A DNA stretch of 64,000 bases from Cristatella mucedo. Taxonomy: Eukaryota > Bryozoa > Phylactolaemata > Cristatellidae. Positions 42,274 through 54,044 of this stretch are shown here, piece after piece (position 1 is the first letter of the stretch; every line of letters begins with the position of its first letter). Location: contig WPIO01000080.1 in NCBI GenBank assembly GCA_009760855.2, forward strand, positions 1,742,501-1,806,500, given 5' to 3'. Under the pieces are notes generated by a model, which saw only the letters and a program-made list of their open reading frames with translations, had not been told where the DNA came from and did not search any database. The position numbers and the translations under genes were made by a program.

Positions 42274-43046
42274 ATGAACCGCAGTCGCTCCGAGAAAATG
42301 GGAAGCGGCTCAGACGGTGCAGGCATCGGTCCTTGCAACGACTGCAGAATCGCCGCGGTGACAACTGATCTGCTCTGGGTCGCATCGCGCCGATTTCGAC
42401 GTCGCATCAAAGCCGTCTTCCCGACCCTGATTCTCGTACTCCTGATCGCCTCGGTGACATTGTTTGTTCTCCGAAACGACGGCACCACAGAGTCACTAAA
42501 GTCGCTCGATAGTGACCGCTCGATAACCTCATCGAAGGCGGCGGCGGCGGCGGCGACGCGAGAGGAGGCTCGCGCCCCCGAACCACGTCGCGCAGCGTCA
42601 GACTACCTACCGATGGCCTCGTACTGGCGAACCCAGTGCCTCACTGGCGCCGCGTTCACTAACGCGGCCAACGGAACGCCGCAGGTGACGTCGACGGCTC
42701 ACGACGTCACGTGGTCAGTCCTGACGAGCTTCTCGCCGGCCGTCGAGAATCACGTGCGCGAGATGTTCCAGGACAAGAACGCCGAGTGCCTCTACACTGC
42801 CCTGGGACCGGCATTGAGCGACCGGAACGGCACGATGGTGGCGAACATCCGGGTGTTCCTGCCCCAGTACCTACTGGCGCTTGCGCAGTGGGCGCCGGAG
42901 CCGATCGACACGTGGCAAGAGAACTACGTGTACACGATGCTCCTCACCGACGACTATCGGCCCGTGGGTCAAGGTCACCTGCTCGGCATACCCACAACGA
43001 CCAACGCTCGTCAGTCGTACCGCAAGGACGGCCCCATGGATCCCAG
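42274..43046 (+). CDS. Membrane-anchored GH130/GT108-like propeller protein I, exon 1
   Basis: First coding exon, after a tttttttccag acceptor three bases upstream of the chosen ATG. Residues 1-45 are cytosolic and Arg-rich near the membrane; residues about 46-67 (KAVFPTLILVLLIASVTLFV) form a single signal-anchor, so a type II protein. A Ser/Ala-rich stem follows, then a conserved part: QCLTGAAFTNAANGTPQVTS, HDVTWSVLTSFSPAVENHVR, IRVFLPQYLLALAQWAPEPI and QSYRKDGPMDPR. An NGT sequon in it suggests glycosylation. It ends AG|GTAGAG in phase 2. Joined to exon 2 (45275) the protein has about 530 residues. The layout resembles Golgi glycosyltransferases. The family call is an inference from propeller motifs at the junction and in exon 2. 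Confidence 0.75.
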
Positions 43047-43189
43047 GTAGAGGCGGCGTACCGCATCTTCGGCATACAGGTAGACTTCGGTACCAGCCGG
43101 AACATTCGGTACTTTCCATGTAGCTGTGTCGACCGACCGTGCGTGCCACACTGTCGCCGGATGTTGCGTACTGCAGAGAGAGACAGAGA

Positions 43190-43475
<286 letters not shown>

Positions 43476-43902
43476 CAGCTTTAGTTGTTGTCGCGACGTG
43501 GCCACCAGCAAACCCTTTCGTCGACTGTAGCCGAACTGCTGCAACTTCAGCTCTGCTCTGCCTGCTCTGCTCTACCTGCCGGCCGTAAGCAAACGTGCTG
43601 TAACGGCCGCAAGAAAATGTGCACACTTATGTCTCTTAGGGTGCTAGGCATCGTCTCGAGGTGCAAACTGTATGTACAGCATCGGAGGCGACCCGTAGCG
43701 GTATGCCAGGGCCGGTTACCCTATTGCCGGCGTTAGCCTCTCTCGGGCTTCCGCCGAGGTGATTGACAGTTTCGTATACATCTTTCGAAGTTCCTAGCCT
43801 TAACCCTGTTATATAGGCCAATCGCACATGTCATAAGCCTTGGCACCACTGTTCTGATTGTCGTACCAAAGCCACGCATACTCACTCATTCACTCACACT
43901 CA

Positions 43903-43935
<33 letters not shown>

Positions 43936-45274
43936 TCACACACTCACACGCACACAGAATACTGTAATGCCGAAGGCTCGGCGGGGTAGGATTAACCTGC
44001 CGCTTACAGAGCGGCGTAACCTACCGCCTAATGCAATTCGGTACGAGATAAGCAGGCCGCCACGAAACGAGTGTGTGTTTCTGGCTCTGACCTACCCACC
44101 GTTACTAAAGAGGGTCGTGAGTTCGCGGCGTGAATTGGAAAGCGAGACACCAATTGGGTATTTTACTGAGCTTCATTCGCCAGCGCACAAAGTCGCTGCG
44201 CGTCTAGCTCAGTTTTATCTCCACACTCCTCGCATGCTCTCAACAGCACAAGCACTCTTGCGGAGGGAATACGTCCCCCCCCCCCCGCACTTAGGCTACC
44301 TAAGTCTATTGAGGGGAACGACCTAAATAAGACGAGGAGCCCGTACCGGAGCCTAGACCCTGACTGGAGAACTAGGTCTCCGCTTCCATCTTACGGCAGG
44401 AATACCTCATGCACAACCTCAAGCACTCTTTCGGAAGAAACACGTGTTCACACTTAGGCTACCTGCGTCTCTAAGGGGAACGACCCAAATAGACGGAGGA
44501 GCCCGAACCAGCGGAATATCTCACACGCCACACCAACTACGTCTAGTTCGCACCGGCAAATCCTTATGCCGAGACCACGTGCGAGCGCGCGCACACACAA
44601 AACCCAAAAGAAAAAAAAATGTTAGCTCAGACGAGATACAACCGTATTCGGTGGGATCCACCGAATCCTCTTAGCGCTGTCTCATCACGTCCCGTCAATC
44701 GCCGCGAATAGCCCGCCCTCCTCCCCCGCTTTCAGAGAAACGAGCTTGACGGCGTCGAAGCGAAGCCGAAGCGTCGTGCCGAACAAAAGACCAAGAGCGA
44801 GCGTCGCACGACTCTTAAATACCTAGCTGAGACAATGGGGAAAGAGCTTAGTGGTATTGGGCCCGGCACCGTGGCCCATTACGGTAAGGAATTAAAACCG
44901 TCCCCAGGCCACTGGAAGAGCACCTCTGTCCAGATTGAATGGCGAATAGGTTCCAGACGATTATTTTTTGGACAAAGTGTAGGCGGAGGTTGACAGGCCA
45001 GCCAACATCAATCAGCAGCTTCCGCGGGTATAGGACCAATTCTAAAGGCCGAATCGCCACCGCTGGTCTCAGAGCTTCCTGGCTTGCTCTTAAGCTGTTG
45101 CTCTCTAACCGCACTGGCGCTCCTCTCTGGCTCACTGCTCCAGGACAAAGGAGTTTTGCCCTCCGAACAGCTTTCGTTCGCGCTAAAATTAAGCCAAGGC
45201 CAGCGCGGCGCTACAGCACATTCGTAAATATACGTACACGGTATATAACCAGCATGCATTGCATCCGCTTGCAG
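43476..45274 (+). other. Rest of the intron of propeller gene copy I
   Basis: Holds a CA repeat (43897-43960) and a duplicated segment (44242-44343 and 44411-44505, sharing 'cacttaggctacct' and 'ggaggagcccg'-type blocks). No exon was seen. It is unrelated to the intron of copy II, although the flanking exons are paralogous. Confidence 0.55.
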
Positions 45275-46094
45275 GTCGTTCGTCTACAGAGGTCGCCTGT
45301 ACTTGGTCTACTACTCCTGCGGTACGCTGAACGCGACCGGCGGGCCCGACTGTCGCATGTACCTGTGGGACTACGACCGGAGCGTCAAGCGCGTGCTCAG
45401 CGTGACGGGCCTCGCCGTCCAGAAGCCGACCGACATCAACTGGGTGCCGCTGGTCGTCGGCGACAGCCTCTACTTTGTCTACTCGTTCGACCCGCTGCGC
45501 GTGCTCCAGTGCGACCCCGACGCCGGCCGCTGCCGGCTGCACTACAGCCAGGTGGCCGCCGGCGAGATGCCCTTCAACAAGACGCTGGACCGGCTGCGCG
45601 GCGGCTCGCCGTTCGTCGAGTACGCGCATCCCTACTACGTCAGCGTCGCTCACTCGACCGTGTTCCGTCCGGGCAAGATTCATCCGGCGTACCGCGCTCA
45701 CGTGGTCGTGCTTCGAGCGGCGGACCCGTGGAGGATCGTGTACGTGAGCGCCATCGTGCGAGCGCACGACGCTTGGCTTGCCAGCGTGCCGCTCGTCTCG
45801 TCCACGTACGTCGAAGGCAACCTGTGGTATCCGACGGCGCTTCTGCTGAGAGACGGAGGCGACACTTTCGACATCGGCTGTCACCTGAACGATCACAGCA
45901 GCTACGTAGTCCGTCTGAAAGGCATGGCGGCTCTGATGGCGGACGTTGTGAGCGCGAGCGGACGCGAGGCTGCGGCCAATGCGAGCGAACGACCTCAGTG
46001 GTCAGCTCACGCGCCCAGGAAGATCCAGGACTACGTCTTGACCACATACGACAGCGATGGCAGCGCTAGCAGCCCAGCCGCTTACTGTACCTGA
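45275..46094 (+). CDS. Membrane-anchored GH130/GT108-like propeller protein I, exon 2
   Basis: Last exon, after a cgcttgcag acceptor. The junction restores MDPRSFVYRGRLYLVYYS, which resembles the '(E)DPRxFxYxGRLYLVY' strand found in GH130 glycoside phosphorylases and the related GT108 mannosyltransferases. Then LWDYDRSVKRVLSVTGL, KPTDINWVPLVVGDSLYFVY followed by SFDPLRVLQCD, GGSPFVEYAHPYYVSVAHST, RAHVVVLRAADPWRIVYVSA and TFDIGCHLNDHSSYVVRL: repeated strands with Asp-Pro and Asn-Trp features of a five-bladed propeller active-site face. About 272 residues, stop TGA at 46092. Probable luminal or extracellular carbohydrate enzyme, but substrate and activity are unknown. The GH130/GT108 link is from memory and needs a profile search. 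Confidence 0.75.
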
Positions 46095-46099
46095 AGTGT

Positions 46100-46587
46100 C
46101 CTGGCGAAGCGATGTCGCGAGCACTCTCTGTCAAGTAGAAGCGGAGGCCGTAGTAGCGGAAGTAGTAGTTCGAGGCGACTTCTTGCTCGGCTTCTTCCGT
46201 CTGTCGGCGCTGTCTGCCGTCTTCGTCCGCCATCTTGCCGTTCTCACGCTGTTCAGCGCTACCGCTTACTGTACCTAAGTTGACCCTGCCTGGAGAGTGT
46301 TACATGTAGTGATAATTTTTAGCGACACTAAATACCAACGCCGGCAGCGTTGACAAATGGCAGCATTCATGTCGAGTAGCCGAAGCTGCAGCCGCAGCCA
46401 ATTCGTGTTGCCATCGGTGAACTTCTCTCATCTTCGAATTGGTGACGTCAGGTCGGGCATGCATTTGAATATGTCTTCCCTTAAATATAGTTGATTGAAC
46501 CTACAGTCTAAAGTGGTCGGAGTGTGGTAAATATTCTGAATAATAATAATAATTATTAGTAGCAGTATATTATTTATGATAATAGTC
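46100..46587. other. 3' flank of propeller gene copy I
   Basis: Up to about 46255 it is nearly identical to the 3' flank of copy II. Beyond that no gene or known repeat is visible. Confidence 0.5.
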
Positions 46588-46860
46588 ATTCGTCCTTGAT
46601 GTGCTCAAGCGTGCTGACGCTGCGCACGCTGCCACTAACCACATTGTGCTTGCTGACCCTGTGCATGCTGCCACTAACCACATTTGCATGCTGACCCTGT
46701 GCATGCTGCCACTAACCATGTTATTCATGTTGTTTGTTTTTCAAGCATGATTTTACTTACCATTCAATTGCATTTCACTTTGCAGCAAATGTAAAGCGTC
46801 TAGAGAGAGATTAAGTTCTCTGAGGACGCCTTATCAAGTGCGTTATTATTCTTATTTTTA
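46588..46860 (+). mobile_element. LINE-B 3' tail with internal duplication
   Basis: 'cattcgtccttgatgtgctc', 'ctgccactaaccacat' (three times), 'gtttttcaagcatgatttta', 'gcaaatgtaaagcgtctaga', 'gagattaagttctctgagga', then ATT-rich end. The repeated 'ctgaccctgtgcatgctgcc' block is longer than in other copies. Confidence 0.85.
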
Positions 46861-47423
46861 TTATCATTGTTATCATCATTATTATCGTAATAACAATTAC
46901 TAAAATGAGAATGTAATTGCATAGCACTACGAGAACTGAATTTCTGTAGTTAGAGGAAGCACGGCGACGAATTAATGACGATAACATGAGATCGGAGATA
47001 ATACCGTGCACAGTTGCAACACGCATGAGCCCGAAAAGGACTATTCACATCGGCGGAGCAAATGCTGAGGATGGAGAGGTGCAATTTTTGCTTCGCCTTA
47101 GCTAAATCGTCGCCAAATCCATGGAGAGTTGGGATGTCTGTCGGTAGTCTAAGCTGTAGCTACACATGAACTAAAGACGAGAACCTCCCAAGGATTCTGG
47201 GTTGGTTAGAAGCACCGCCAGACGATCAAAGGTCAGATTCGAGGCGGTCAGAGGTGAGGGTCCAGGAGTCATCATCAAATAAGAGGACATGGAGGACTAA
47301 AATATTCCATCACCGCCCGCCCCCAATTTCCCGCCCCACCTCGCTCTCAGTCTCTCCTCGTCTCTCACCTGAAATTGAAATCGATCGAAGCTAAGAGTAA
47401 CCGCGCAAGTACTGAAGAAGAAC
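46861..47423. other. Gene-free stretch
   Basis: No exon or known repeat recognised. Confidence 0.4.
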
Positions 47424-47602
47424 TGTCTGATTCAACAGCCCCTTTTATGTAGCGACAGAAGAGCCTTTACGGCTATCGCCACCGCTTGCAGCGGCGATAA
47501 AGGATCGCCCAGCGCAGGATTCGAACCCGCGACCTCGGGACCGAGGTCGCGTAAAGCCTTATCTAGTCTTATCTTACCTTATCTAGTGTGCCATCACGCC
47601 TC
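47424..47602 (-). mobile_element. SINE2 copy
   Basis: Well preserved: tail 'tgattcaacagccccttt', core 'agagcctttacggctatcgc', 'caccgcttgcagcggcgata', B-box 'ggattcgaacccgcgacct', the palindrome 'gcgacctcgggaccgaggtc' and the head with a duplicated 'cttatctagt' block. Confidence 0.88.
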
Positions 47603-48769
47603 TGGCGAACTTGCCACCTCCAAACAGTTCACCTGGTGTGAGGAACATGGACCTGTTTCTTCGTCTGGCGCTGTCTACTCTACTGTCCCGCTGAAAATGG
47701 CTTCAGTCTATTCGGTCATCCGGCAGCGAATCATTACAAAGCTAGATCAGGAGACTGAGAGGCCAAATGTGCAATTTTCATCCGAGGCCTCGAGCACTCG
47801 AGGCCGAGTGAGTGGCGAGCTCCATGCTCCCAATGGCCGCCACCAGCTCGCCGGTCCTCGGTAGAAATTTCCAATCGAGTACTAGAGCTGGCTACTCGCC
47901 AGAAACTGCTCGGCTGATGGGCACGCGATGATCTCTGCACGCGATGACCTCTGCACTGCACCAATCTTGGCTAGGGCCTCTTTGCTAGTTCTCATAGTTA
48001 TTCTTATTCTAAGACGTCTTCGACGCGATTGACCGCGCCCCTGTCACTTTGGGAACGCCTCTCCCCGTACGAACGCTCGTAGGAATATCGCTGGCACAGT
48101 GCCAAACTCTGCGAGGTTCTATCTCCCGCAGGAGGTGTCCGTAAGTAGATGTAAATGGCTGTCGGCCGTGCGGGGTGCCCTAAGGGGATGCAAGGGGGTC
48201 CCCCCCCTCGGTGCCCAGTCTTAGGTCCCTTCTTTTTAGCATCTGCACTCTCGTGATCGCCGCACAGTCGTTCTCGAACAATGTCGTCGGCTGTCAGTTT
48301 TGCTCCTGTCGCTCTTCGCTTAGCCTTTGACCTTTGACCCGGCGACCCTTCTCGCGGGCCCTTCTAACCGGAGCTCTGCATTTCCCCTTGCACATCCCTA
48401 GCGACCTGCATCTGCGACAATCGGATTTCGATGGCGAATGCACTACCCTAATATTTTTGGGCAAAACCTAATGTCGGCCTCGACTTGGAAGACGTCAACG
48501 TCGCCCCCCCCCCCAGATCGGTTCGTCCAGTAGCATAGCGTCAATCCGGAATCAAAGATAGTTCTATAATTATAATTCTGGATATTTCGTCTGTGTATTT
48601 CCAAAGCGTCTATCCGGAATCTTGTGGTGAGACCTGTTTGTTATCAATGTCTGCACCGAAAGTCACGTAGGGCTTAACTTATTTCGATAAACCTCTCAAG
48701 CATAGCAACGACTTTGCTCGTTTGCGGCGTTGGTTTGGGGATATATATGTGATGTATATGTACATAATA
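47603..48769. other. Gene-free stretch with an old LINE remnant
   Basis: Apart from the RT remnant at about 47990-48250 no coding or repeat feature could be supported. Confidence 0.4.
47990..48250 (+). mobile_element. Decayed LINE reverse transcriptase fragment
   Basis: 'gtcttcgacgcgattgaccg' reads FDAIDR (compare FDTIDH), and about 170 bp later 'gcggggtgccctaaggggat' with 'ggtgcccagtcttaggtccc' reads like GVP-G...SVLGP. Stops and frameshifts throughout. Confidence 0.55.
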
Positions 48770-48905
48770 TATTTGCATAGCGCCCCAAGATAACTTAATC
48801 TCTGTTCAGGCGCTTCACATATGCCTCAGGGCTCGAGCCCACGACCTCGGTCAATCAGGCCTTGGTCAGACCGAGCACATTAATCGCTGGACCAAACCAG
48901 CTCGG
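48770..48905 (-). mobile_element. SINE1 copy, well preserved
   Basis: On the minus strand: 'gagctggtttggtccagcga', 'ttaatgtgctcggtctgacc', 'aggtcgtgggctcgagccct', 'gaggcatatgtgaagcgcct', 'gaacagagattaagttatct', 'tggggcgctatgcaaatata'. Good reference copy. Confidence 0.88.
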
Positions 48906-48919
48906 TGCTATACAAATTA

Positions 48920-48929
<10 letters not shown>

Positions 48930-48993
<64 letters not shown>

Positions 48994-49021
48994 AAGTGCA
49001 AGTGCAAGTGCGCACGCGCGC

Positions 49022-49053
<32 letters not shown>
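48930..49053. repeat. (TG)n microsatellite, compound
   Basis: TG repeat, a short GCAAGT triple, a CG-rich step, then TG again. Confidence 0.95.
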
Positions 49054-49055
<2 letters not shown>

Positions 49056-49499
49056 TTATATACCTGAACGCAGCTCTCTCAAGCTTCATGGCTGCATGCA
49101 AGTCCATTAGACGCCTGGCCGGGGTGACTCTGGCCACTATATGCAAAACAGACCTGCGAGTGTGCATGGGGGCACTGTGTACTTAAATACTGGGAATTGC
49201 CAGCAGCTAGTGACGCTGCAAGGCGCCAGAGGCCAGAGGTCAGAGGCTAGAGTTCGACCCGTGTATTCCTTCCATTCGAATCCTGTATCGAAATAGCTGC
49301 GTGCCAGCCATTGCGATCGCCATTTCGTTCTCCGTCCGATTCCCCGTACTCCTCTACAGTTTTAAGAAGACACTGAAGACCACCAGACTATCGCACATGT
49401 CAAGTTGACCTGTCTTGGCACCGGCAAGATTTAAAGGCAGAACAATAGAGTCGAGCATAGATAGTCGAGCAATGATATCGCTAGTACTCAGACAGGATA

Positions 49500-50400
49500 A
49501 GCAGCATCTAAATTGGTCCATGCATTCATGACATCCCTACGTGACTTCTGTAACTCACTGCTTGCTGGCCTACCGGCCTGCTCAGGCAGGCGCTTACAGC
49601 TGGTGCAAAACTCTGCAGCTATGCTTGTGTGTCGTGAGCGTCGCATTTGCCACATCGTGACATTTCTAGCCGACCTGCAATGGCTCTCAGTCAAGCAGCG
49701 TATCGACTTCAAGGTTTTATAAATCGCTTTTAGATCCCTTCATTCTCTGACTCCAGTATACCTGTCATCAGTACTCCCCACCAGGTTAGGCATCGTACCA
49801 CCTGCTTTTCTGAATCAAATCGTGTAGCTATACCTCTTACGAATCTCAAGTCGGCTGGAGAACGTGCCTTTATTTTATATGCTCCCAAAGTCTGGAGCTC
49901 ACTCCCGACTGACGTAACGACATCCCCTGAGTTGACGGCATTTAAAAAGAAGCTAAAAACGCACCTGCTTATCGTAGTATTTAGTCGTTCTTCGTGATTA
50001 GTCCTTTGCGTGTTGCTGCATGCTGGCACTGTCCATGCCACCACTAACAATATTCACACCTTGACAATGAGCATTTCCTTTCCCTTTAACCGTGTTATGC
50101 TTGTTAACTTTGCGCATGCTACACTAACCATTTGATCGTGCTTCTTCTATAGCATATGATGGCACACTAGGTAAGGCGGTTGCTTTCACGACTTCGGTCC
50201 CGAGGTCGTGGGTTCGATTCCTGTGGTGGGCGATTCTTTATCGCCACTGCAAGCGGTGGTGATAGCCATAAAGGCTCTTCTGTCGCTATACAAAAAGAGG
50301 CTGTTTAATCAGCTAGGATTTTTTTAGCATATGTAAAAGGCCTAACCAGAGATTAAGGTCTCTGAGAGCGCTATGCGAATGTATAATTATCATAAACAGT
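49500..50400 (+). mobile_element. LINE-B copy D, 3' part, split by a SINE2
   Basis: Coding remnant from SKLVHAFMTSLRDFCNSLL and LVQNSAAMLVCRERR through 'LTPVYLSS' to 'TFKKKLKTHLL', with stops. Its 3' UTR is interrupted at 50158 by a SINE2 and resumes at 50334 with 'taaaaggcctaaccagagat' and 'taaggtctctgagagcgcta'. Confidence 0.85.
50159..50325 (+). mobile_element. SINE2 inserted in LINE-B, with target-site duplication
   Basis: Complete SINE2: 'atggcacactaggtaaggcg', 'gttgctttcacgacttcggt', 'cccgaggtcgtgggttcgat', 'gcgattctttatcgccactg', 'caagcggtggtgatagccat', 'aaaggctcttctgtcgctat', 'acaaaaagaggctgtttaat' then a T-rich end. Flanked by agcatatg at 50151-50158 and 50326-50333. Confidence 0.92.
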
Positions 50401-50457
50401 ATTGTGGCCCTGCACACGTCTGCATTCTTGAAGGATAAGTAAGTATGCCTTGCATTA

Positions 50458-50482
50458 TATATATATATATATATATATATAT
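50458..50482. repeat. (TA)n microsatellite
   Basis: Short TA repeat. Confidence 0.9.
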
Positions 50483-50682
50483 GCTTCACTTACTTGCGTA
50501 TTGTATATGCATGCAGGGGTATGTCGGTGGTCTTCGTTTATAATTCAGGTCACGAGTCACGCATTAGGTGATCCTTCGCTGCTCACAACAAGGTGCAGCT
50601 ACCGCTCTGATACCACTTAATAATGAGGTTCAATTCAGCTGAATCAGCTCAGCTTTAAGTTTTTACAGTTTTTTGTTCTACA

Positions 50683-50998
50683 TGTATACATACATACATA
50701 TGTATACATACATATGATATGTATACATACATACATACATACATACATTCATAAACACACACACCTCTCCTTCCACACACACACGCACACACACACACAC
50801 ACACACGCACGCACACATGCACGCACGTACCCGCGCGCGAACACACGGGCGTGCACACACACACGTTCTACATGGGCATACATACATACATACATACAGA
50901 CATACACACACGCACCTCCTTCCACACAGACACTCACGCACGCACGTACCCACGCACACACACACACACACACGCACACACACACACACACACGTAGA
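50683..50998. repeat. Compound (TACA)n/(CA)n repeat array
   Basis: Two similar blocks, each a TACA run followed by 'cacac-cacct-ccttccaca' and a CA/CG-CA run, so a larger duplication within the array. ORFs rich in Thr-His or Cys-Val are artefacts. Confidence 0.9.
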
Positions 50999-51011
50999 TA
51001 TTTGCATCGAA

Positions 51012-51100
51012 CGAATTTATCCCATATACAGTAAATACAATATATATATATATATATATTGTCTATATTGTATTTACTGTATATGGAATAAATTCGTTCC
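51012..51100. repeat. Long foldback with TA core
   Basis: 'cgaatttatcccatatacag' plus 'taaatacaatata' returns as 'tatattgtatttactgtata' plus 'tggaataaattcg' around a TA repeat. Arms of about 37 bp with one or two mismatches. Confidence 0.9.
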
Positions 51101-52044
51101 ATTCATGGATCTGCATTTATTTCCATTGTTGTCTGCTTCAGCAACACGGATTGGCCACGTGGAGGCTCACGTCTAGCTCGGGTCTAGCTTAAGCAATTCA
51201 ATATCGACGTGCGTGCTCAGGCGTGCAGCGTACGTCCACGGACTGTTGGCTCGGAGTGCCGCGTCTCTGACACTGCTGACTTAACTCTGACACAGCGCTC
51301 CGAGTCACTGACCTGCAGATGAACGCTTTAGCAGCATCTGACTAGCATCATATGCAGGTCAGTCAGTGGCTTGTCAGACGCCTGCCACTGGTTTCAGTGC
51401 TAGCTATCGATTGGGGGGTGGGTGGGTGGGTTTAGAGGGAGCTGTCACAAGACGTTGGTCCACGTCGCGAACGAGGCGCGACTCGCGCGAGTCGCGCCTC
51501 GTTCCAATTCGCACGCAAATCGACGCCTCGCGCGAGCCTCGCTCTCAGGTCGCAGCAGTCCCTTCGTTGGCGCTCGTTAGTCGGTTCGCTGTAGCGAATC
51601 GAGAGCGGGTCGCGAATGCTAATTCGCTGGCACCGAACGCTCGTCGCGTCGAATGGCGATGAGCGTCCTCCGCTTTCTCCGCTCAGAAACGGTGCCAGCC
51701 GCGCCAGCGTCTCGCCCGGCGGCGCTGCTGCCAAGCCTTGCCATGCCAAAGCTACTGCTCCTTGGGGGCTCTGCCCGGCCAAGTGCTATTTACGTAAGCG
51801 GCCCGCGACGCGCAGCTTACACGTGCACTCACAGCTTAGCCAGCTCTTACGGAGGAGATTACACATCGCTCGAGTCACCCGGGCTAATGTTATTAGTATT
51901 ATTAATATTGCTAATAATAATAATATTATTAATAATAATATTGCTAATATTCGCACGGTCTTGGAAACTGGCTTTGGCCTGCCGGTCAGCGAGAGACCAT
52001 AAATGGCCGACGCCGCTAGCCGCCGCGACACGACACACCCCCTG
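51101..52044. other. Gene-free, partly GC-rich stretch
   Basis: 51430-51850 is GC-rich and contains the perfect palindrome at 51470-51503. A 130-codon ORF follows without recognisable domain. AAT repeats at 51895-51950. Confidence 0.4.
51470..51503. repeat. Perfect 34-bp palindrome
   Basis: aacgaggcgcgactcgc is followed directly by its reverse complement gcgagtcgcgcctcgtt, with no spacer. Confidence 0.95.
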
Positions 52045-52469
52045 ACTTGACCGCATTTAAAACAAAGACTAAAAACGCATCTATGTATGACAGCACGTAG
52101 TGGGTCTGCGCGATTCGTCCTTGGTGCGCTTAAGCGTGCTGACATTGTGCGTGAAAATTTCTTGAAACTAAATGACGATAAAAGTGAACTGCTGCTCACA
52201 GGAAAACCTAAGCGAGTGGCGGATTACAAGGCTTTTCTCTTTTAATAGGTGATGCTGTTGTATGACTATCACCACGCGTTCGAAGTTTAGGTGTCTTTTT
52301 CGACAGCTGCCTAAATTTTAAAAGCTTCATTCTGAAGGCTGCTTCTACAGTTAGCCATCACATCCTACCCCTATCTTAGCCGAGCTGGTTTGGTCCCGGG
52401 ATTAAGGTGCTCGCCCCGATCAAGGTCTGGCTGAGGTCGTGGGCTCGAGCCCTGAACGCTATAAAAGTG

Positions 52470-52511
<42 letters not shown>

Positions 52512-53195
52512 ATCTAAGATGAGCTGTTTTTCACAGTGGCTTGCAAAAAATTTAACTAGCTCCGTAGTTCTTTCTCGGCTTGATTATTGTAATTCCCTTT
52601 TAGCTGAGCAACCAAAAAAGGCAACTAGGCCACTGTAAACGGCTATGAATGTGGCTGCAAAGCTAGTTTTTTAAGTCCCAGAGGTTTGCTAAAAGAGCTA
52701 GGATGGCTGCCGGTTAATCAATGGATACAGAGCAAAGTGTTTAGGCTGACCCACAAGGCCCGCCACGCCTTGGCTCTAAAATACCTAGCTGAACTGTTGC
52801 ACCAGTTTCAGCCTCCTCGTGCCCTCAGGTCCTGTGTAGACAATAAATTAGCTGTTCCATTCCTCCGCTTAAAGACTGTTGGCGACAGAAGCTTTAGCTC
52901 TTCAGGTCCTAGACTACGGAACTCGCTTCCACAATTCTTGCGCAACGACATCTACTCTCCAACTGCCGACTATGGCACATCTTTTTCAGCGGTCCTGAAC
53001 TGCTACTTCTATGCTACTCACTACCTTAACTGCTCTCCTGATTCTGCTATGCTTCCCACTTTTCTCTTTGTTGCGTGAGATCAAGTCTGTTGGCTACCGA
53101 ATGCCGATTAGGCTGTGAGTGCGCTATACAAAACTTTCCTGCTTAACACCCACATAGTCTTTGTGGCTTTGTGGAGTCACAGATAGAGATACATG
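52045..53195 (+). mobile_element. Chimeric LINE-B/LINE-C fragment with nested SINE1
   Basis: Begins with the LINE-B 3' coding end ('ctgacttgaccgcatttaaa', 'aaaacgcatctatg', 'gattcgtccttggtgcgctt') and at 52152 passes directly into LINE-C at ENFLKLNDDK. It continues through 'SVVLSRLDYCNSLLA'-like and GDRSFSSSGPRLRNSLPQFL to the LINE-C 3' end. Several stops. A SINE1 (52379-52512) interrupts the LINE-C part. The junction is the same as in the copy at 38390-39505. Confidence 0.85.
52379..52512 (+). mobile_element. SINE1 inserted in the chimeric LINE
   Basis: 'tagccgagctggtttggtcc', 'cgggattaaggtgctcgccc', 'gaggtcgtgggctcgagccc', a short tail and a TA repeat. The LINE-C host sequence around it is split between 'cctatct' and 'ctatctaagatgagctg', giving ctatct as probable target-site duplication. 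Confidence 0.8.
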
Positions 53196-53199
53196 CTGC

Positions 53200-53375
53200 C
53201 ATTAGACTTATTTGCATGCTAAGCATGTGCATGTCAGCTCTAACCATGTTATGCTTGTTCATTGAGCATTCTACCACTGACCATTTGATCAAGCTTCCTT
53301 TACAGCAGCTGTGAAGTGCCTAAAAAGAGATTGAGTTCTCTGAGGGCGAAATAATAAATGTATTATTATTATTAT
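53200..53375 (+). mobile_element. LINE-B 3' tail
   Basis: 'catgctgccattagacttat', 'gcatgtcagctctaaccatg', 'aagtgcctaaaaagagattg', 'agttctctgagggcg', then ATT repeats. Confidence 0.8.
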
Positions 53376-53407
53376 AATTACTATCAGCTTTGCACTGGTT
53401 TCAAAGC

Positions 53408-53911
<504 letters not shown>

Positions 53912-54044
53912 AAAAAATACGCTAAGCTAGCTCTCTGGATCGTGGTTTTTGACGACAGACCGCCTTTCGCGCCTTTCATCGACTGCACCGAGATGACCTC
54001 CGAGATAACCTCCGCTTCCTAGTTTCCATTTCCCAGTGCCCATT

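Noticed and set aside
44939-46069. 376-codon ORF (and its twin at 60142-60984) overlapping propeller exon 2
   Set aside because: Arg-rich out-of-frame translation of the exon; identical in both copies because the DNA is duplicated.
50159-50325. tRNA gene
   Set aside because: A- and B-boxes are present, but the acceptor stem does not close, a constant core and tail follow, and many copies exist: a tRNA-derived SINE.
51653-52045. 130-codon ORF with a hydrophobic stretch
   Set aside because: The hydrophobic part is an ATT/AAT repeat reading as Leu/Ile; it runs into a LINE fragment.
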